Origin: an uncultured Mailhella sp.
GTDB taxonomy: Bacteria; Desulfobacterota; Desulfovibrionia; Desulfovibrionales; Desulfovibrionaceae
Length of the DNA stretch: 64,000 nucleotides
NCBI RefSeq assembly: GCF_944324995.1
Contig: NZ_CALUYL010000002.1
Span: 91,148-155,147 of the forward strand
Direction: 5' to 3'
In this document: piece after piece, positions 1 to 10,360 of the stretch
Layout of the letters: each line of letters begins with the position of its first letter
Position numbering within the stretch: the first letter of the stretch is position 1
Notes under the pieces: model-generated
What the model was told of the DNA's origin: nothing
What the model saw: the letters and a program-made list of their open reading frames with translations, nothing else
Databases searched by the model: none
Translations under genes and position numbers: made by a program

Positions 1-2805
1 ATACGGCATGGCCATCCCAGCACGCTGCATTTGTGGTGGGCGCGTCGTCCGCTGGCCGCAGCGAGGGCTGTTATTTTTGCCCAGATGGTCAACGATCCGG
101 GGTATGAACGTCAGTATCAGCGGGGCATGAACAAGGAAGCCGCCGCCAGAGAACGGGAACGTCTGTTCAAGATCATTGAAGATCTGGTGAAGTGGGAAAA
201 CACCACCAACGAAGATGTTCTGGAGCGTGCGCGCGAGGAGATTCGCAAATCCTGGCGGGAAACGTGCAGACTCAACAGAGACCATCCGCAGGCTGCCGAG
301 CTGTTCAATCCCGACAAGCTCCCGGCCTTTCACGATCCCTTTGCCGGTGGCGGTGCTCTGCCTCTGGAAGCGCAGCGTCTCGGACTGGAAGCCTGGGCTT
401 CCGATCTCAATCCTGTGGCGGTCACCATCAACAAGGCCATGATAGAAATTCCGCCCAAGTTTGCGGGACGTGCTCCTGTCGGCCCCATTCCCCCGTCTAC
501 AAAAGAGGCGCTGACCATGAGCGAGTGGAAAGGCGCTCAGGGACTGGCCGAAGATGTGCGTCGTTATGGCCACTGGATGCGGGAAGAAGCGCAGAAACGC
601 ATCGGTCACTTGTACCCACAGGTGGAAATCACGGAAGAGATGGCGGTTGAACGCCCCGATCTGCAGGAATATGTGGGCCAGAAACTGACCGTTATTGCCT
701 GGATATGGGCGCGGACCGTCAAAAGTCCCAATCCCGCGTTTTCGCATGTGGATGTGCCACTGGCGTCCACTTTTGTGCTGTCCAGCAAGGCAGGCAAAGA
801 AGCCTGGGTTCAGCCAGTGGTGGAAGGCGACAGCTATCGCTTTATCGTGCGCATGGGCAAGCCGCCGGAAGAAGCCAAAAACGGAACGAAAGTAAGCTCC
901 AGAGGGGCAAATTTCCGCTGCCTGGTTTCCGGCTCGCCTGTTGCTGCTGCATACGTAAAAGAACAGGGGCTGGCTGGTCACATGGGAGCCAGACTTATGG
1001 CTATCGTGGCCGAAGGAACGAGAGGACGGATCTATCTTTCGCCTCTGCCGGAACACGAAGATCTTGCCAGACAGGCGAGACCGACATGGAAGCCTTCCTC
1101 CTCCATGCCTGATAACCCGCGCTGGTTTTCACCTCCTCTATACGGCTTGACTACCTACGGTGATCTCTTCACTCCTCGCCAGCTTGTGGCTCTGACTACG
1201 TTTTCCGATCTGGTGCAGGAAGCCATAGCCAAATGCCGCAACGATGCGCTCGCGTCCGGCATGTCGGACGATGGACTGGGTCTTGAAGCCAGCGGCACAG
1301 GCGCACAGGCCTATGCTGAAGCTGTGGGGGTGTATTTGGCCTTTGCTGTGGATAAAGTAGCAGATAGAGGGTCTTCGTTAGGTAGATGGGACCCAACACC
1401 TACACAAAGTGGCATTATCAATGCGTTTAGTAGACAGGCCTTGCCTATGACTTGGGATTTTGCAGAGTCAAATCCCTTAGGAGAGGCATCTGGCAACTTT
1501 TTAAGCGCAGTTATATTAGTATGTAAAAATTTTATTAATTTTTCAGCAAATAATTTAGGACATGCACTTCAATTATGTGCAAATCAACAAAATACTAGTA
1601 TTAATAAAATCATATCAACAGATCCTCCATATTATGATAATATCGGGTATGCCGATTTATCAGATTTTTTCTATATATGGCTTCGTCGTTCCTTGCGCAA
1701 AGTTTTTCCGTCTCTGTATGCTACCATGTCTGTACCAAAAGAAGAAGAACTGGTAGCGACTCCCTATCGACATGGCGGGAAGGAAGCTGCGGAAACATTC
1801 TTTTTGCACGGCATGACGGAGGCTATACGCAACCTGGCCATACAGGCTCACCCAGCCTTCCCTGTGACCATCTATTACGCCTTCAAGCAGTCGGAAACAA
1901 AAGCTGAAAAAGGCACATCCAATACCGGTTGGGAAACCTTTCTGGAGGCAGTTCTGAGCGCTGGTTTTGCCATCTGCGGCACATGGCCTATGCGCACAGA
2001 GCTTGGTAATCGTATGATCAGTTCCGGCACCAACGCCCTTGCTTCTTCCATTGTGCTCGTCTGCAGAAAGCGCCCGGAGGATGCTCCCAGCATCAGCCGC
2101 AGAGAATTTCTACGGGAACTGAACGACGTTCTGCCTACGGCCTTTGATGAAATGACGCGCGGCGGCGTGAACTCACCCGTAGCTCCTGTGGATCTTTCTC
2201 AGGCCATCATCGGCCCCGGCATGGCAGTGTTCAGCAAGTACAAGTCCGTGCTTGAAGCCGACGGTTCCCCCATGAGCGTGAAAAATGCTCTGCGCATCAT
2301 CAACCGCTTTTTCGGCGGAGAAGACGACTTTGACAACGACACCATGTTCTGCCTGAGCTGGTTTGAAAGCAACGGATGGGCGGCAGGAAAGTTCGGCGAT
2401 GCCGATGTTCTTGCCAGAGCCAAAGGGACCAGTGCCGCAGGACTTGCCGAAGCCGGGGTTGTGGCCTCCGGTGGAGGGGAAGTGCGTCTCTTGCGCTGGC
2501 AGGATATGCCGGAAGGCTGGAACCCGCTGCATGACAACAGAAAGCCGGTATGGGAATCGCTGCATCAGCTTATCCGCAGTCTGAACCTGCATGGAGAAGG
2601 CCCGACAGGAAAACTGCTTGCGTTGTGCGGAACGCAGAGTGGAGCCATCCGCTCCCTTGCCTATCGTCTGTACACGCTTTGTGAACGCAAGGGCTGGGCC
2701 GAAGATGCCCGCGCCTATAACGAACTTGTCGTCGCCTGGCCCAACATCGAACAGGCCTCGATACAGGTTCCTGTCAGAGAACAGGAACAAGGCTCGCTGC
2801 TGTAG
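1..2805 (+). CDS. DUF1156 DNA methylase (anti-phage associated), 5' partial
   Basis: Predicted adenine-specific DNA methyltransferase of the DUF1156 family (COG1743), probably the modification enzyme of a DUF1156/DUF499 defence system. The frame is open from the first base, and the first visible residues ([20 protein letters not shown]) are the N-terminal hallmark of the family, so only a short 5' part is missing. A SAM-binding motif I (DPFAGGG) lies near nt 334-354 and the catalytic motif DPPYYDN at nt 1621-1641. The DNA from about 1360 to 1690, which includes the catalytic motif, is far more AT-rich than either flank. The next gene starts 9 bp after the stop. Target specificity cannot be read from the sequence. 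Confidence 0.88.
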   Translation: MRHGHPSTLHLWWARRPLAAARAVIFAQMVNDPGYERQYQRGMNKEAAARERERLFKIIEDLVKWENTTNEDVLERAREEIRKSWRETCRLNRDHPQAAELFNPDKLPAFHDPFAGGGALPLEAQRLGLEAWASDLNPVAVTINKAMIEIPPKFAGRAPVGPIPPSTKEALTMSEWKGAQGLAEDVRRYGHWMREEAQKRIGHLYPQVEITEEMAVERPDLQEYVGQKLTVIAWIWARTVKSPNPAFSHVDVPLASTFVLSSKAGKEAWVQPVVEGDSYRFIVRMGKPPEEAKNGTKVSSRGANFRCLVSGSPVAAAYVKEQGLAGHMGARLMAIVAEGTRGRIYLSPLPEHEDLARQARPTWKPSSSMPDNPRWFSPPLYGLTTYGDLFTPRQLVALTTFSDLVQEAIAKCRNDALASGMSDDGLGLEASGTGAQAYAEAVGVYLAFAVDKVADRGSSLGRWDPTPTQSGIINAFSRQALPMTWDFAESNPLGEASGNFLSAVILVCKNFINFSANNLGHALQLCANQQNTSINKIISTDPPYYDNIGYADLSDFFYIWLRRSLRKVFPSLYATMSVPKEEELVATPYRHGGKEAAETFFLHGMTEAIRNLAIQAHPAFPVTIYYAFKQSETKAEKGTSNTGWETFLEAVLSAGFAICGTWPMRTELGNRMISSGTNALASSIVLVCRKRPEDAPSISRREFLRELNDVLPTAFDEMTRGGVNSPVAPVDLSQAIIGPGMAVFSKYKSVLEADGSPMSVKNALRIINRFFGGEDDFDNDTMFCLSWFESNGWAAGKFGDADVLARAKGTSAAGLAEAGVVASGGGEVRLLRWQDMPEGWNPLHDNRKPVWESLHQLIRSLNLHGEGPTGKLLALCGTQSGAIRSLAYRLYTLCERKGWAEDARAYNELVVAWPNIEQASIQVPVREQEQGSLL

Positions 2806-2814
2806 GGAGGGAAT

Positions 2815-3864
2815 ATGCTCAAAACACTATCTATTGAAAATTTTACGGTTTTCCAAAATGCCAAACTTCAATTTTCTCCCGGTCTTAATGTCATCGTAGG
2901 GGAAAATGGGACAGGAAAAAGCCATCTGCTGAAGTTGGGCTATACCATCCTGAAAACACTGGAATCATTTGGCGACAAAGCTCCTGCCCGAGAAGTGGCA
3001 GAGCGGGAGTTCGCCAAGAATCTTGTAGATATCTTTCGTCCTGAAGCACTGGGTAGACTTGCGTCCCGTGTTCAGGGCTGCAGTGCTTCCTCAGTTTCAG
3101 CAGAATGGGGGGGAAAAGGAAAACTTGGCTTCTCCTTTTCCACAAGAAAAACGGAAAAAGTGGACATCTGGCCAAGTCCAAAATATGAAGAATTAAGTTC
3201 ATCCATGCTTTTTATTCCTCCTAAAGAAATCCTTTCTGTTTTTGAGGGATTACAAGCTACTCTAAAAAAAAGGGAACTCGCCTTTGATGGAACCTATCTG
3301 GACTTGGCTGACGCGCTAAGTTCCGCAACACTAAGAGGAAAACGACCTTCAGATATAGCAAATCTCATTAACTCACTAGAATATACCATTGATGCATCTG
3401 TTGTAAAAAAAGATAATCGATTTTACCTTCGTTCTAAAAGGACTGGTAGTAAGGTTGAAGCACCTCTTGTAGCAGAAGGCCATTGCAAAATCGGTATGCT
3501 GGTCTATTTGATCTTGAATGGGGAGTTACGCAACAAATCTTCTTTGTTCTGGGATGAGCCGGAAGCCAATTTGAATCCCAGACTATTGGTGAAGCTCGCA
3601 CAAATTCTTGTGGAACTCAGCAAGGTCATGCAGGTTACCATCGCCACGCATAGCCTTTTTCTCCTGCGGGAGCTGGAAATTCTTCAAGAACAGAAAAAGC
3701 TCTCCAAAGCCCGTTATTTCGGGCTACACATGACTGATAACGGCGTTGAAGTGCTATCGGGCAAATCTTCCAACGACATTGGGGACATCGCTGCTCTGGA
3801 GGCTAATCTCGATCAATCTGACCGATATATGAATCTTGCCTATGAGGAAGCCTTAAATGCCTGA
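2815..3864 (+). CDS. AAA-type ATPase (AAA_21/RecF-SMC-like)
   Basis: A 349-aa ABC/SMC-type ATPase. The Walker A motif GENGTGKS is at residues 29-36, Walker B WDEPEANLNP near 246-255, and an H-loop-like IATHS near 277. The N-terminal MLKTLSIENFTVFQNA is typical of RecF/AAA_21 proteins. A good ribosome site (GGGAGGG) precedes the ATG. It overlaps the next gene by 8 bp, so the two are probably translated together, like ATPase-nuclease pairs in other defence loci. It sits between the methylase and the DUF499 gene and is more AT-rich than both, which suggests later insertion into the operon. Its role (DNA or phage-component sensing) is inferred. Confidence 0.85.
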   Translation: MLKTLSIENFTVFQNAKLQFSPGLNVIVGENGTGKSHLLKLGYTILKTLESFGDKAPAREVAEREFAKNLVDIFRPEALGRLASRVQGCSASSVSAEWGGKGKLGFSFSTRKTEKVDIWPSPKYEELSSSMLFIPPKEILSVFEGLQATLKKRELAFDGTYLDLADALSSATLRGKRPSDIANLINSLEYTIDASVVKKDNRFYLRSKRTGSKVEAPLVAEGHCKIGMLVYLILNGELRNKSSLFWDEPEANLNPRLLVKLAQILVELSKVMQVTIATHSLFLLRELEILQEQKKLSKARYFGLHMTDNGVEVLSGKSSNDIGDIAALEANLDQSDRYMNLAYEEALNA

Positions 3865-4372
3865 TATTAACGTTGACGGATTAGTATTGTGTTTTCCTGA
3901 CGGTTGGCAGATAACCAAGTTCGATGATTGGGATTTTTATCGTAACCAATTTTCTCGTGCACATAATAAAATCAAAGCTGTAGATGTTCTTGCCATCTCT
4001 CCAGACAACAGTAGTTTGTGGATGATTGAAGTTAAAGATTTTCGTGTGCACCAAAGAAAAAAGACGTATCCATTATATGAAGAAATTTGGGAGAAAGTTT
4101 TTTCAACCCTTGCAGCGCTATTACCAGCACAGACAAATGCTATAGATAAAAATGAGAAAAATTTTGCAAAAATAGCATCTCAAGTATCCAATATTAGAGT
4201 TATATTTCAGGGTGAACAACCTGTAACTAATTCTACAGTTTTTTCTCAAAGCTATAACGTAGCAAACCTTCAAAAGAAATTTAAAAGACTATTTCAGGCC
4301 ATTGACTCAAGCGCTTTGGTTATCAATAGCAGTAAGATGCCCGATTGCATACCGTGGACGGTGAAACTATGA
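3857..4372 (+). CDS. Small PD-(D/E)XK-like nuclease candidate
   Basis: A 171-aa protein with no family I can name. It shows D43 followed after 14 residues by E58-V59-K60 inside a hydrophobic strand ([10 protein letters not shown]), the layout of a PD-(D/E)XK nuclease core. It starts inside the upstream ATPase gene (8-bp overlap) and its stop overlaps the DUF499 start as ATGA, so it is locked into the operon. The likely function is the effector nuclease partnered with the ATPase; this is an inference from one motif and the context. An alternative is a nuclease-fold protein without activity. It is AT-rich like its partner. Confidence 0.6.
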   Translation: MPDINVDGLVLCFPDGWQITKFDDWDFYRNQFSRAHNKIKAVDVLAISPDNSSLWMIEVKDFRVHQRKKTYPLYEEIWEKVFSTLAALLPAQTNAIDKNEKNFAKIASQVSNIRVIFQGEQPVTNSTVFSQSYNVANLQKKFKRLFQAIDSSALVINSSKMPDCIPWTVKL

Positions 4373-7188
4373 CTACACTCAAGCCCTGGCGTGAACTTGT
4401 CTCTCCCCATGCCGATGTCCTTCGCGGCACGTTTCAGCAGTCGGAATTTGCTGCCGACATCTCCCGCGTTCATGCCGGAACGGCAACGGAAGAATATCAG
4501 AATCCCGCGCTGTTCTTCCAGCGCACGTTCATTACCGAAGGCATGAAGCATCTGCTCCATTCCGTTCTGGAGCGGCTTTCCGGCAGAGGAGGCGATCCCG
4601 TCATTCAGCTGCAGACGGCCTTCGGCGGCGGCAAGACTCATACCCTGCTGGCCGTGTATCATCTGGCTACGGCTACATGCCCTCCCAGCGAGATGCCGGG
4701 GGTTCCCGCGCTGCTCGATGAGGCCGGTCTCACGGAACTGCCGCGGGCCCGTATCGCCGTCATCGACGGCATAGGAATGTCTCCCAATCAGCCGGTGACG
4801 CATGGTGAATTGACTGTCCGTACCATCTGGGGAGAACTTGCCTGGCAGCTCGGCGGAGCTGAAGGCTATGCACTGGTAGCCGATTCCGACCGGGCAGGCA
4901 CATCTCCGGGAAAGGATGTTCTGCAAAAGCTGCTGCAAAACGCCGCGCCGTGCATTGTCCTCATGGACGAGCTGGTAGCCTACATCCGGCAGTTTTCCGA
5001 AACGCCTTTGACCGGCGGCACATTCTCTTCCAACCTGAGCTTCATGCAGGCGCTTACGGAAGCCATAAAAGGCGTTCCCAATGCCGTGCTTCTGGCTTCT
5101 CTGCCCGAATCCATGGCAGAGGCCGGAGATATGAACGGGCAGCGTGCGCTGGAAACGCTTTCGCATACCTTTGGTCGCATTCAGGCACTCTGGAAACCTG
5201 TCGGTGCGGAAGAGGCTTTCGAGGTTGTACGGCGCAGACTTTTTGCTCCTGTGACAGACAGAAAAAGCGCCGACGACGTATGCAACGCCTTTGCCAACTT
5301 CTATATTGAAAATGCCTCCAGCTTCCCTCAGGAAACGCAGGAAAGTCACTATCTCGCACGCCTGAAATCCGCCTACCCCATACATCCGGAAGTGTTTGAC
5401 CGCCTGTATGAAGACTGGTCGTCCCTGGATAACTTCCAGAGAACGCGCGGCGTATTGAAGTTCATGGCCAAGGTTATCCATCGTCTGTGGAAGGACAACA
5501 GCACCGATCCGCTCATCATGCCCGGCAGTCTGCCTCTCTACGATGGTGGAACACGGGCTGACATCATTTATTACCTTCCTCAGGGATGGGACCCCGTTGT
5601 CGATAAGGATATCGACGGAGAAAACGCACAACCGACACAGCTTGATATGAGTATGCCGCGTTTCGGCAATATTCAGTCCTGCCGTCGTGTGGCGCGTACC
5701 ATCTTTCTGGGCTCTGCTCCGGCTGGCAATCTGGGGGGCAGCAACGTGTATCGGGGCATTGACGAGAAGCGCATTTTTCTGGGGGCGGCGCTCCCGTCCT
5801 GTTCTCTGGCCGTTTTCCGGGACTCCCTGCAACGCCTTCAGGACAAGCTGTATTACCTGAATGTGGAAAACGATAAGTACTGGTTCAATGTGCGTCCCAA
5901 TCTGCGCAGAGAGATGGAAGACCGCAAGGCCAGATACGGTATGGAACAGGCCATTCCTTTCATCAAGGAACGTCTGCGCCATACGCTGAAACAGGGGATG
6001 TTTTCCGGCGTGCACATCTTTGCTTTCAGCAACGACATTCCTGATGACGAGCATCTTCGTCTTGTTGTTCTCCCACCTCGGGAGGCATACAGCAAGACGT
6101 TGGATAACGGTGCTCTGTCTGCGGCACGAAGCATATTGGAAAACCGTGGAGACGTGCCCAGACAAAACAGGAACCGCCTGATCTTTCTTGCGCCGGAGCA
6201 CGATAACATCGCCCGACTTATTGATCAGATCAAATCCTTTCTTGCCTGGCAGTCTATTCTTTCCGACAGTCAGGAAGATAAGCTGGTACTGGATACGCTT
6301 CAGATAAAAAATGCCCGTACATCTGCAGACAAGGCCAAACAGATTGCCTCCCGCTCCGTCGAGGAAGCCTTCAAATGGATTCTTGTTCCCTACTGCGGGG
6401 AAAGAAACCTTACCGAAACCGTATGGGAACGACTTTCCATTCCCAGTGGAACGACCAGCCTTATTTCCGAAATTGAAAGGCAGCTTCGTGAAAACGAAAT
6501 GGTCATCGAACGCTGGGCTCCCGTTCATCTCAAGCATATCCTGGAACAGTGGTTCTGGAACAGCGGCGAACCGTACAGAAAGGCTGTGGATGTGTGGCAG
6601 GCAACCTGTCGTTATCTGTATCTGCCTCGTCTGGGCAGCAGAAGCGTATTCACGCAAACGATAACCGACGGACTGCCGTCCCGTGACTTTTTCGCCATGG
6701 CGCAAGGACAGGAAGGAAAGAAATTTCTTGGCTTTTCCTTCGGCAAGTCTGGCATGGTCATTCTGGATTCGTCCATGTTGCTGATTTCTCCTGAAAAGGC
6801 AAAAGAATATGAAGAGGCTCTTGCCGCTGCCGATGCTCAGGTTGCTTCTTCGACAAAGCAGCCTTCACAGATGGGAGGTAATGCAACACAAGGAAGTGTA
6901 ATAACTGCTTCCGCTGGGAATTCGGGAACGTCAGCTTCGGTAAAAGTTTTTCGTCGCTTTATAGGAAATGTGAATATCGACCCCATGATGGGTAAGATGG
7001 ACAGTCAGGTTATTTTTGATGAAGTCATACAACATCTGTATGAATATACGGGGAGCAATGTCAAAATTACTCTCGAAATAGAGGCCGTTACCGACAGTCC
7101 GAAGGGTTTTGACTCCAGCATTCAGAGAACGGTCAAGGAAAACAGCAAGCAGTTGAACTTCACTATTGCAGAATTTGAACAGAACTGA
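4369..7188 (+). CDS. DUF499 ATPase (anti-phage associated)
   Basis: A 939-aa protein of the DUF499 family, large P-loop ATPases that accompany DUF1156 methylases in predicted defence islands. The P-loop [10 protein letters not shown] is at about residues 82-91 and an acidic Walker B-like [10 protein letters not shown] near 198. The start is taken at the ATG at 4369, because it overlaps the previous stop (ATGA, translational coupling) and begins with the family-like [18 protein letters not shown]; an in-frame TTG at 4345 is less likely. GC content is high except for the last 300 bp. The exact biochemical role of DUF499 is not established. Usual partners DUF3780 and a helicase are not in view and may lie to the left. 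Confidence 0.88.
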   Translation: MTTLKPWRELVSPHADVLRGTFQQSEFAADISRVHAGTATEEYQNPALFFQRTFITEGMKHLLHSVLERLSGRGGDPVIQLQTAFGGGKTHTLLAVYHLATATCPPSEMPGVPALLDEAGLTELPRARIAVIDGIGMSPNQPVTHGELTVRTIWGELAWQLGGAEGYALVADSDRAGTSPGKDVLQKLLQNAAPCIVLMDELVAYIRQFSETPLTGGTFSSNLSFMQALTEAIKGVPNAVLLASLPESMAEAGDMNGQRALETLSHTFGRIQALWKPVGAEEAFEVVRRRLFAPVTDRKSADDVCNAFANFYIENASSFPQETQESHYLARLKSAYPIHPEVFDRLYEDWSSLDNFQRTRGVLKFMAKVIHRLWKDNSTDPLIMPGSLPLYDGGTRADIIYYLPQGWDPVVDKDIDGENAQPTQLDMSMPRFGNIQSCRRVARTIFLGSAPAGNLGGSNVYRGIDEKRIFLGAALPSCSLAVFRDSLQRLQDKLYYLNVENDKYWFNVRPNLRREMEDRKARYGMEQAIPFIKERLRHTLKQGMFSGVHIFAFSNDIPDDEHLRLVVLPPREAYSKTLDNGALSAARSILENRGDVPRQNRNRLIFLAPEHDNIARLIDQIKSFLAWQSILSDSQEDKLVLDTLQIKNARTSADKAKQIASRSVEEAFKWILVPYCGERNLTETVWERLSIPSGTTSLISEIERQLRENEMVIERWAPVHLKHILEQWFWNSGEPYRKAVDVWQATCRYLYLPRLGSRSVFTQTITDGLPSRDFFAMAQGQEGKKFLGFSFGKSGMVILDSSMLLISPEKAKEYEEALAAADAQVASSTKQPSQMGGNATQGSVITASAGNSGTSASVKVFRRFIGNVNIDPMMGKMDSQVIFDEVIQHLYEYTGSNVKITLEIEAVTDSPKGFDSSIQRTVKENSKQLNFTIAEFEQN

Positions 7189-7227
7189 TGAATAATTAAA
7201 TAATATAGCTTCAATGTTACTCCTCAA

Positions 7228-7256
7228 GCCCCGTGATCATGTCATGGGGCTTTTTC
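7228..7256 (+). terminator. Intrinsic terminator of the defence operon
   Basis: A 9-bp stem (GCCCCGTGA with TCATGGGGC, one G-T pair) with a 5-base loop is followed by five Ts. It lies 40 bp after the DUF499 stop and separates the defence operon from the next one. Confidence 0.85.
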
Positions 7257-7263
7257 ATTTTTC

Positions 7264-7281
7264 ATATAGAAATAGTATCAG
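7264..7281 (+). promoter_or_regulatory. Shared 18-nt upstream motif, copy 1
   Basis: ATATAGAAATAGTATCAG lies between the terminator and the ribosome site (AGGAGG) of the Ycf46-like gene. A second copy with two differences is at 11921-11938, before the ParB-like gene and also right after a terminator. The shared position suggests a common promoter element or operator of the mobile element. Neither copy contains a clear -35/-10 pair. Confidence 0.45.
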
Positions 7282-7296
7282 ATAGGAGGTTTTATT

Positions 7297-8730
7297 ATGA
7301 TTACTGACTATCTGAAAGCCGGTTTTCCCGCCATCCTGTTACAAACTCAGGAACCGCATCGAGCGGATGAACTCATGAGGAAGATTCCCGAATGGCAGAT
7401 ATGCCGTTGGGATTGTGTCTCCGGTGTTCACGGCATGGCCCCGTCATCCTTCACTCTCAACGAAATCCAAAACCCTGTCGAAGCTGTTCAATGGCTTTCC
7501 ACTGTGAAGGATACGGTGCTCATCGCCCATGGACTCCAGCACTTTCTTGACGATCCCGTTGTCTGCCAGTCCATTCTGAACGGAATTCTTCTCTGGAAAA
7601 GTGTCGGTAACTGTCTGGTCATGGTCTCCCCATTGCCGACTCTTCCGATTCAACTCCAACCATTCTTTCATCTCATCGAGATGAAGCTCCCCGATGAAGA
7701 GGCGTTAATGCGCCTGCAGGCCGAGATCGGCGAAACCACCAACATCAGGACAAACCGCAAAGCCTCAAGGCTCGCCACTGGTTTGACTGAATTTCAGGCA
7801 GAAACTGCCTTCAGCTTATCGCTGGTAAAAAAAGGCTATTTCAGTTCCAAGGTCATCACTGAAGCCAAAGCGCAGATGATTAAGAAGTCTGGTCTGCTGG
7901 AGCTTTATCCCCCTGCCGACATGCAGAACGTAGGAGGCCTGAAAAGACTGAAAAGCTACATCCAGAACCGCGCACAGGCCTACTCCCCTGACTCGTCGCT
8001 TCCCAGGCCTAAAGGAATACTTCTTGTGGGCATTCCGGGAACAGGCAAGTCACTGTCCGCCCGTGCCGTTGCTTCCATGCTGGATTTTCCTCTGCTTCGT
8101 CTGGACATAGGGCAGCTCAAAAATTCCCTTGTCGGCGAATCGGAACGGAGAATCAGAGAAGCAACCAAGATCATAGACGCCTTCGGCAACTGTGTCCTTT
8201 TCCTCGATGAACTCGAAAAAATGTTCGGAGGCGTCAAGGGCAACGGAAGCAGCGACGGCGGAACCACCAGCGGCATGTTCTCTCATTTCCTCACATGGAT
8301 GAATGATCAGAACAAGGCGTTCATCGTGGCCACGGCAAACAACATCAGGGAACTGCCTGCGGAGTTTTTGCGCTCCGGCAGATTTGATTCCATCTGGTTT
8401 GTCGATCTTCCCGCTCTTGAGGAGCGAAGGGAGATCATTGCCATCATGAACAGAAAATATGGAACTGCCATGCCCCTTGAGTGGGCGGAGCAGCTGAACG
8501 GATACACTGGTTCCGAACTGGAACAGATCGTCAGGGATTCCCTCTTTGACGGTCTGGAAGAAGCCAGAAAGAACCTGATTCCGCTTTCCCGAACCATGAA
8601 GGAAGAGATTGACGCCTTGCGTTCCTGGGCCATGTCCAGAGCAAGAATAGCCAATACCCCCGACGAGGCTCCTCAGGAAGTGAGAAAAATCCGTTCCGTA
8701 GCCAGAAAACCTCTTACCCCGGCCAAGTGA
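7297..8730 (+). CDS. Ycf46-like AAA+ ATPase
   Basis: A 477-aa AAA+ ATPase resembling Ycf46 of cyanobacteria and plastids. The N-terminal half is a degenerate domain opening with MITDYLKAGFPAILLQTQEP. The C-terminal half is a canonical AAA+ module with Walker A LLVGIPGTGKS (about residues 243-253), Walker B VLFLDELEKMF (about 300-310) and arginine-finger-like FLRSGRFD. The ribosome site AGGAGG is 8 bp before the ATG. It heads an operon with DUF1257 (the Ycf35 family) and DUF2997, a combination also known from cyanobacteria and phages. The substrate is unknown; a chaperone or remodeller role for the neighbouring small proteins is plausible. Confidence 0.8.
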   Translation: MITDYLKAGFPAILLQTQEPHRADELMRKIPEWQICRWDCVSGVHGMAPSSFTLNEIQNPVEAVQWLSTVKDTVLIAHGLQHFLDDPVVCQSILNGILLWKSVGNCLVMVSPLPTLPIQLQPFFHLIEMKLPDEEALMRLQAEIGETTNIRTNRKASRLATGLTEFQAETAFSLSLVKKGYFSSKVITEAKAQMIKKSGLLELYPPADMQNVGGLKRLKSYIQNRAQAYSPDSSLPRPKGILLVGIPGTGKSLSARAVASMLDFPLLRLDIGQLKNSLVGESERRIREATKIIDAFGNCVLFLDELEKMFGGVKGNGSSDGGTTSGMFSHFLTWMNDQNKAFIVATANNIRELPAEFLRSGRFDSIWFVDLPALEERREIIAIMNRKYGTAMPLEWAEQLNGYTGSELEQIVRDSLFDGLEEARKNLIPLSRTMKEEIDALRSWAMSRARIANTPDEAPQEVRKIRSVARKPLTPAK

Positions 8731-8737
8731 GGCAACC

Positions 8738-9169
8738 ATGTCGCACATCGCTAAAATCAAACTTCAGATCAAAGACCTGAACCTTCTCAAGAGAGCCTGT
8801 GAACGGCTCGATCTTCGCTTTGTGGAGAACCAGAAAACCTATACCTGGTATGGGCGTGTGGTGCATCCCGAAGACCTGAAGATTCACACGGACATCACCG
8901 AGGAACAACTCGGCAAATGTGACCATGCCATACAGGTTCCCACGGCCAAACTCGGCTATGAGATCGGCGTCATCAGACGTGGTGACGAATACATCCTGCT
9001 CTTTGACGACTGGGATCAGGGACTCAGAAAGGCTGTCGGCCATCATGGCGAACTGCTCAAGCAGGCATATACGGCAGAAGTCGTAAAAGCCCAGGCAAAA
9101 CGCCACAACTATTTCTACTCGGAAAAGAAGGTCGACAATACCCTGAGAATCACCCTGACCGCAGTATAG
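8738..9169 (+). CDS. DUF1257 (Ycf35-like) protein
   Basis: A 143-aa protein matching the DUF1257 family, which includes plastid Ycf35. The diagnostic start MSHIAKIKLQIKDLNLLKRA and the later segments TWYGRV and YEIGVIRRGDEY are family-like. It begins 7 bp after the Ycf46-like gene and has a GAGG ribosome site. No catalytic motif is visible. Function is unknown; the conserved neighbourhood argues that it works with the AAA+ ATPase and the DUF2997 protein. Confidence 0.8.
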   Translation: MSHIAKIKLQIKDLNLLKRACERLDLRFVENQKTYTWYGRVVHPEDLKIHTDITEEQLGKCDHAIQVPTAKLGYEIGVIRRGDEYILLFDDWDQGLRKAVGHHGELLKQAYTAEVVKAQAKRHNYFYSEKKVDNTLRITLTAV

Positions 9170-9178
9170 GAGAGCTCC

Positions 9179-9400
9179 ATGAAAACCATCACCATTTCCA
9201 TCGACGCCACAGGCGAAGTCACTCTGGAAACTTCCGGCTTCAAGGGCAAAACGTGCCTGGAAGCTTCGGAATTCATCAAGCAGGTTCTCGGCGAGGAAAT
9301 CTCCCGTGAACTGACGCCTCTTTCCTATATCAACAGGGAAGGGAAAGAAGTGACCCGTCATGTTCCCGTGTGCAGGAACGGCGGTTATTCCATCCATTAG
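9179..9400 (+). CDS. DUF2997 protein
   Basis: A 73-aa protein with the ubiquitin-like-sized fold expected for DUF2997: an N-terminal strand KTITISIDATGEVTLET, then GFKGKTCLEASEFIKQVLG. The family normally sits beside DUF1257, as here (9 bp apart, ribosome site AGGAG). Its C-terminus (VCRNGGYSIH) extends past the usual end at a glutamate-rich helix. No function is known. Confidence 0.75.
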   Translation: MKTITISIDATGEVTLETSGFKGKTCLEASEFIKQVLGEEISRELTPLSYINREGKEVTRHVPVCRNGGYSIH

Positions 9401-9409
9401 GAGTCCGAC

Positions 9410-10288
9410 GTGTCGTATTCTGATATCTTCAAGGATGCGGCGCTTCTTCAGCTCACGGCAACCTGCTGGAGCATTGACAGAAAACTGCCGCCCGCACTTC
9501 TGGCTGAGGTCGGAAACGTGGACTATCTGAAAGGGAGAAAACTTCTCCTTGATCCGGAATCCACGGCTCCCATCAAACAAATAACCGGCAAAGCCCGAAA
9601 CTACATCCGAAAACTGGCCTTGCCATTTCCCATTCGAGGCTGCGTACTCGTTCCACGGAAGCTGATCCCTGCCATACAGGATCAGCTTTCAACGTTTAAA
9701 AACGATTACGAATGTTCCGTGGAAAGTTTTCTCTACTGGTATCCTTCCGCCATCACGGAAGCAGCGGAGAAGCTGGGAGAACTCTTCGATCAGCTGGACT
9801 ACCCTTCTGCCGATCAGCTGAAGGGACGCTTTCGCTTTGAATGGCGTTACCTCACGGTCGGCCCGTCCACATCCCGAATACTCCCTGCCTCTCTGTACCA
9901 GGAGGAAATGACCAAGTTCAAGGAACTCATGGCGCAGGCACGTCAGGAAGCCGAAGAGGCGCTGAGAATGGAGTTTGTCGATCTGGTATCCAATCTGACC
10001 GACAAGCTGAACGGAACCGACGGAACGCCAAAACGCCTCCGGTCCTCCGCTGTGGAAAACCTGCATGAGTTTCTGTCTCATTTCGATGACAGGAACATCT
10101 TTCAGGATGAACAGCTGGAGTCGCTGGTGCAGCAATGCAAAAGCATTGTGGACGGCGTATCGCCCGCACGGCTTCGTACCGACGTTTCCTTCAAAACGGA
10201 AATGCACGGAAAAATGAGCGAGCTGCTTGCTGCCATTGATCAGTCGCTGGAGAATCTTCCCCGAAGAAAAATCCGCATGAGCGATTAA
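9410..10288 (+). CDS. DUF3150-like protein
   Basis: A 292-aa protein starting with GTG behind the ribosome site TAGGAG. The N-terminal region (ATCWSIDRKLPPALL) and the later acidic helical region resemble DUF3150, a family found next to MoxR/AAA ATPases on mobile elements. It is predicted soluble and mostly helical, with no cysteine cluster or nucleotide motif. Its place between the AAA+/DUF1257/DUF2997 trio and the recombination genes suggests the whole set acts on DNA of the element. The family assignment is by eye and moderately sure. Confidence 0.6.
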   Translation: MSYSDIFKDAALLQLTATCWSIDRKLPPALLAEVGNVDYLKGRKLLLDPESTAPIKQITGKARNYIRKLALPFPIRGCVLVPRKLIPAIQDQLSTFKNDYECSVESFLYWYPSAITEAAEKLGELFDQLDYPSADQLKGRFRFEWRYLTVGPSTSRILPASLYQEEMTKFKELMAQARQEAEEALRMEFVDLVSNLTDKLNGTDGTPKRLRSSAVENLHEFLSHFDDRNIFQDEQLESLVQQCKSIVDGVSPARLRTDVSFKTEMHGKMSELLAAIDQSLENLPRRKIRMSD

Positions 10289-10360
10289 GGCACAGGCTTG
10301 TTCCCGTCACAATTCAAAAGGGTGGCGGGATCTCTCGCCGCCCTCCTTTTCGGAGGAATC

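Noticed and set aside
4294..6705. 800-codon open frame on the minus strand across the DUF499 gene
   Set aside because: It is the antisense shadow of a GC-rich gene; composition is arginine/histidine-heavy and no family motif is present, while the plus strand carries a clear DUF499 protein.
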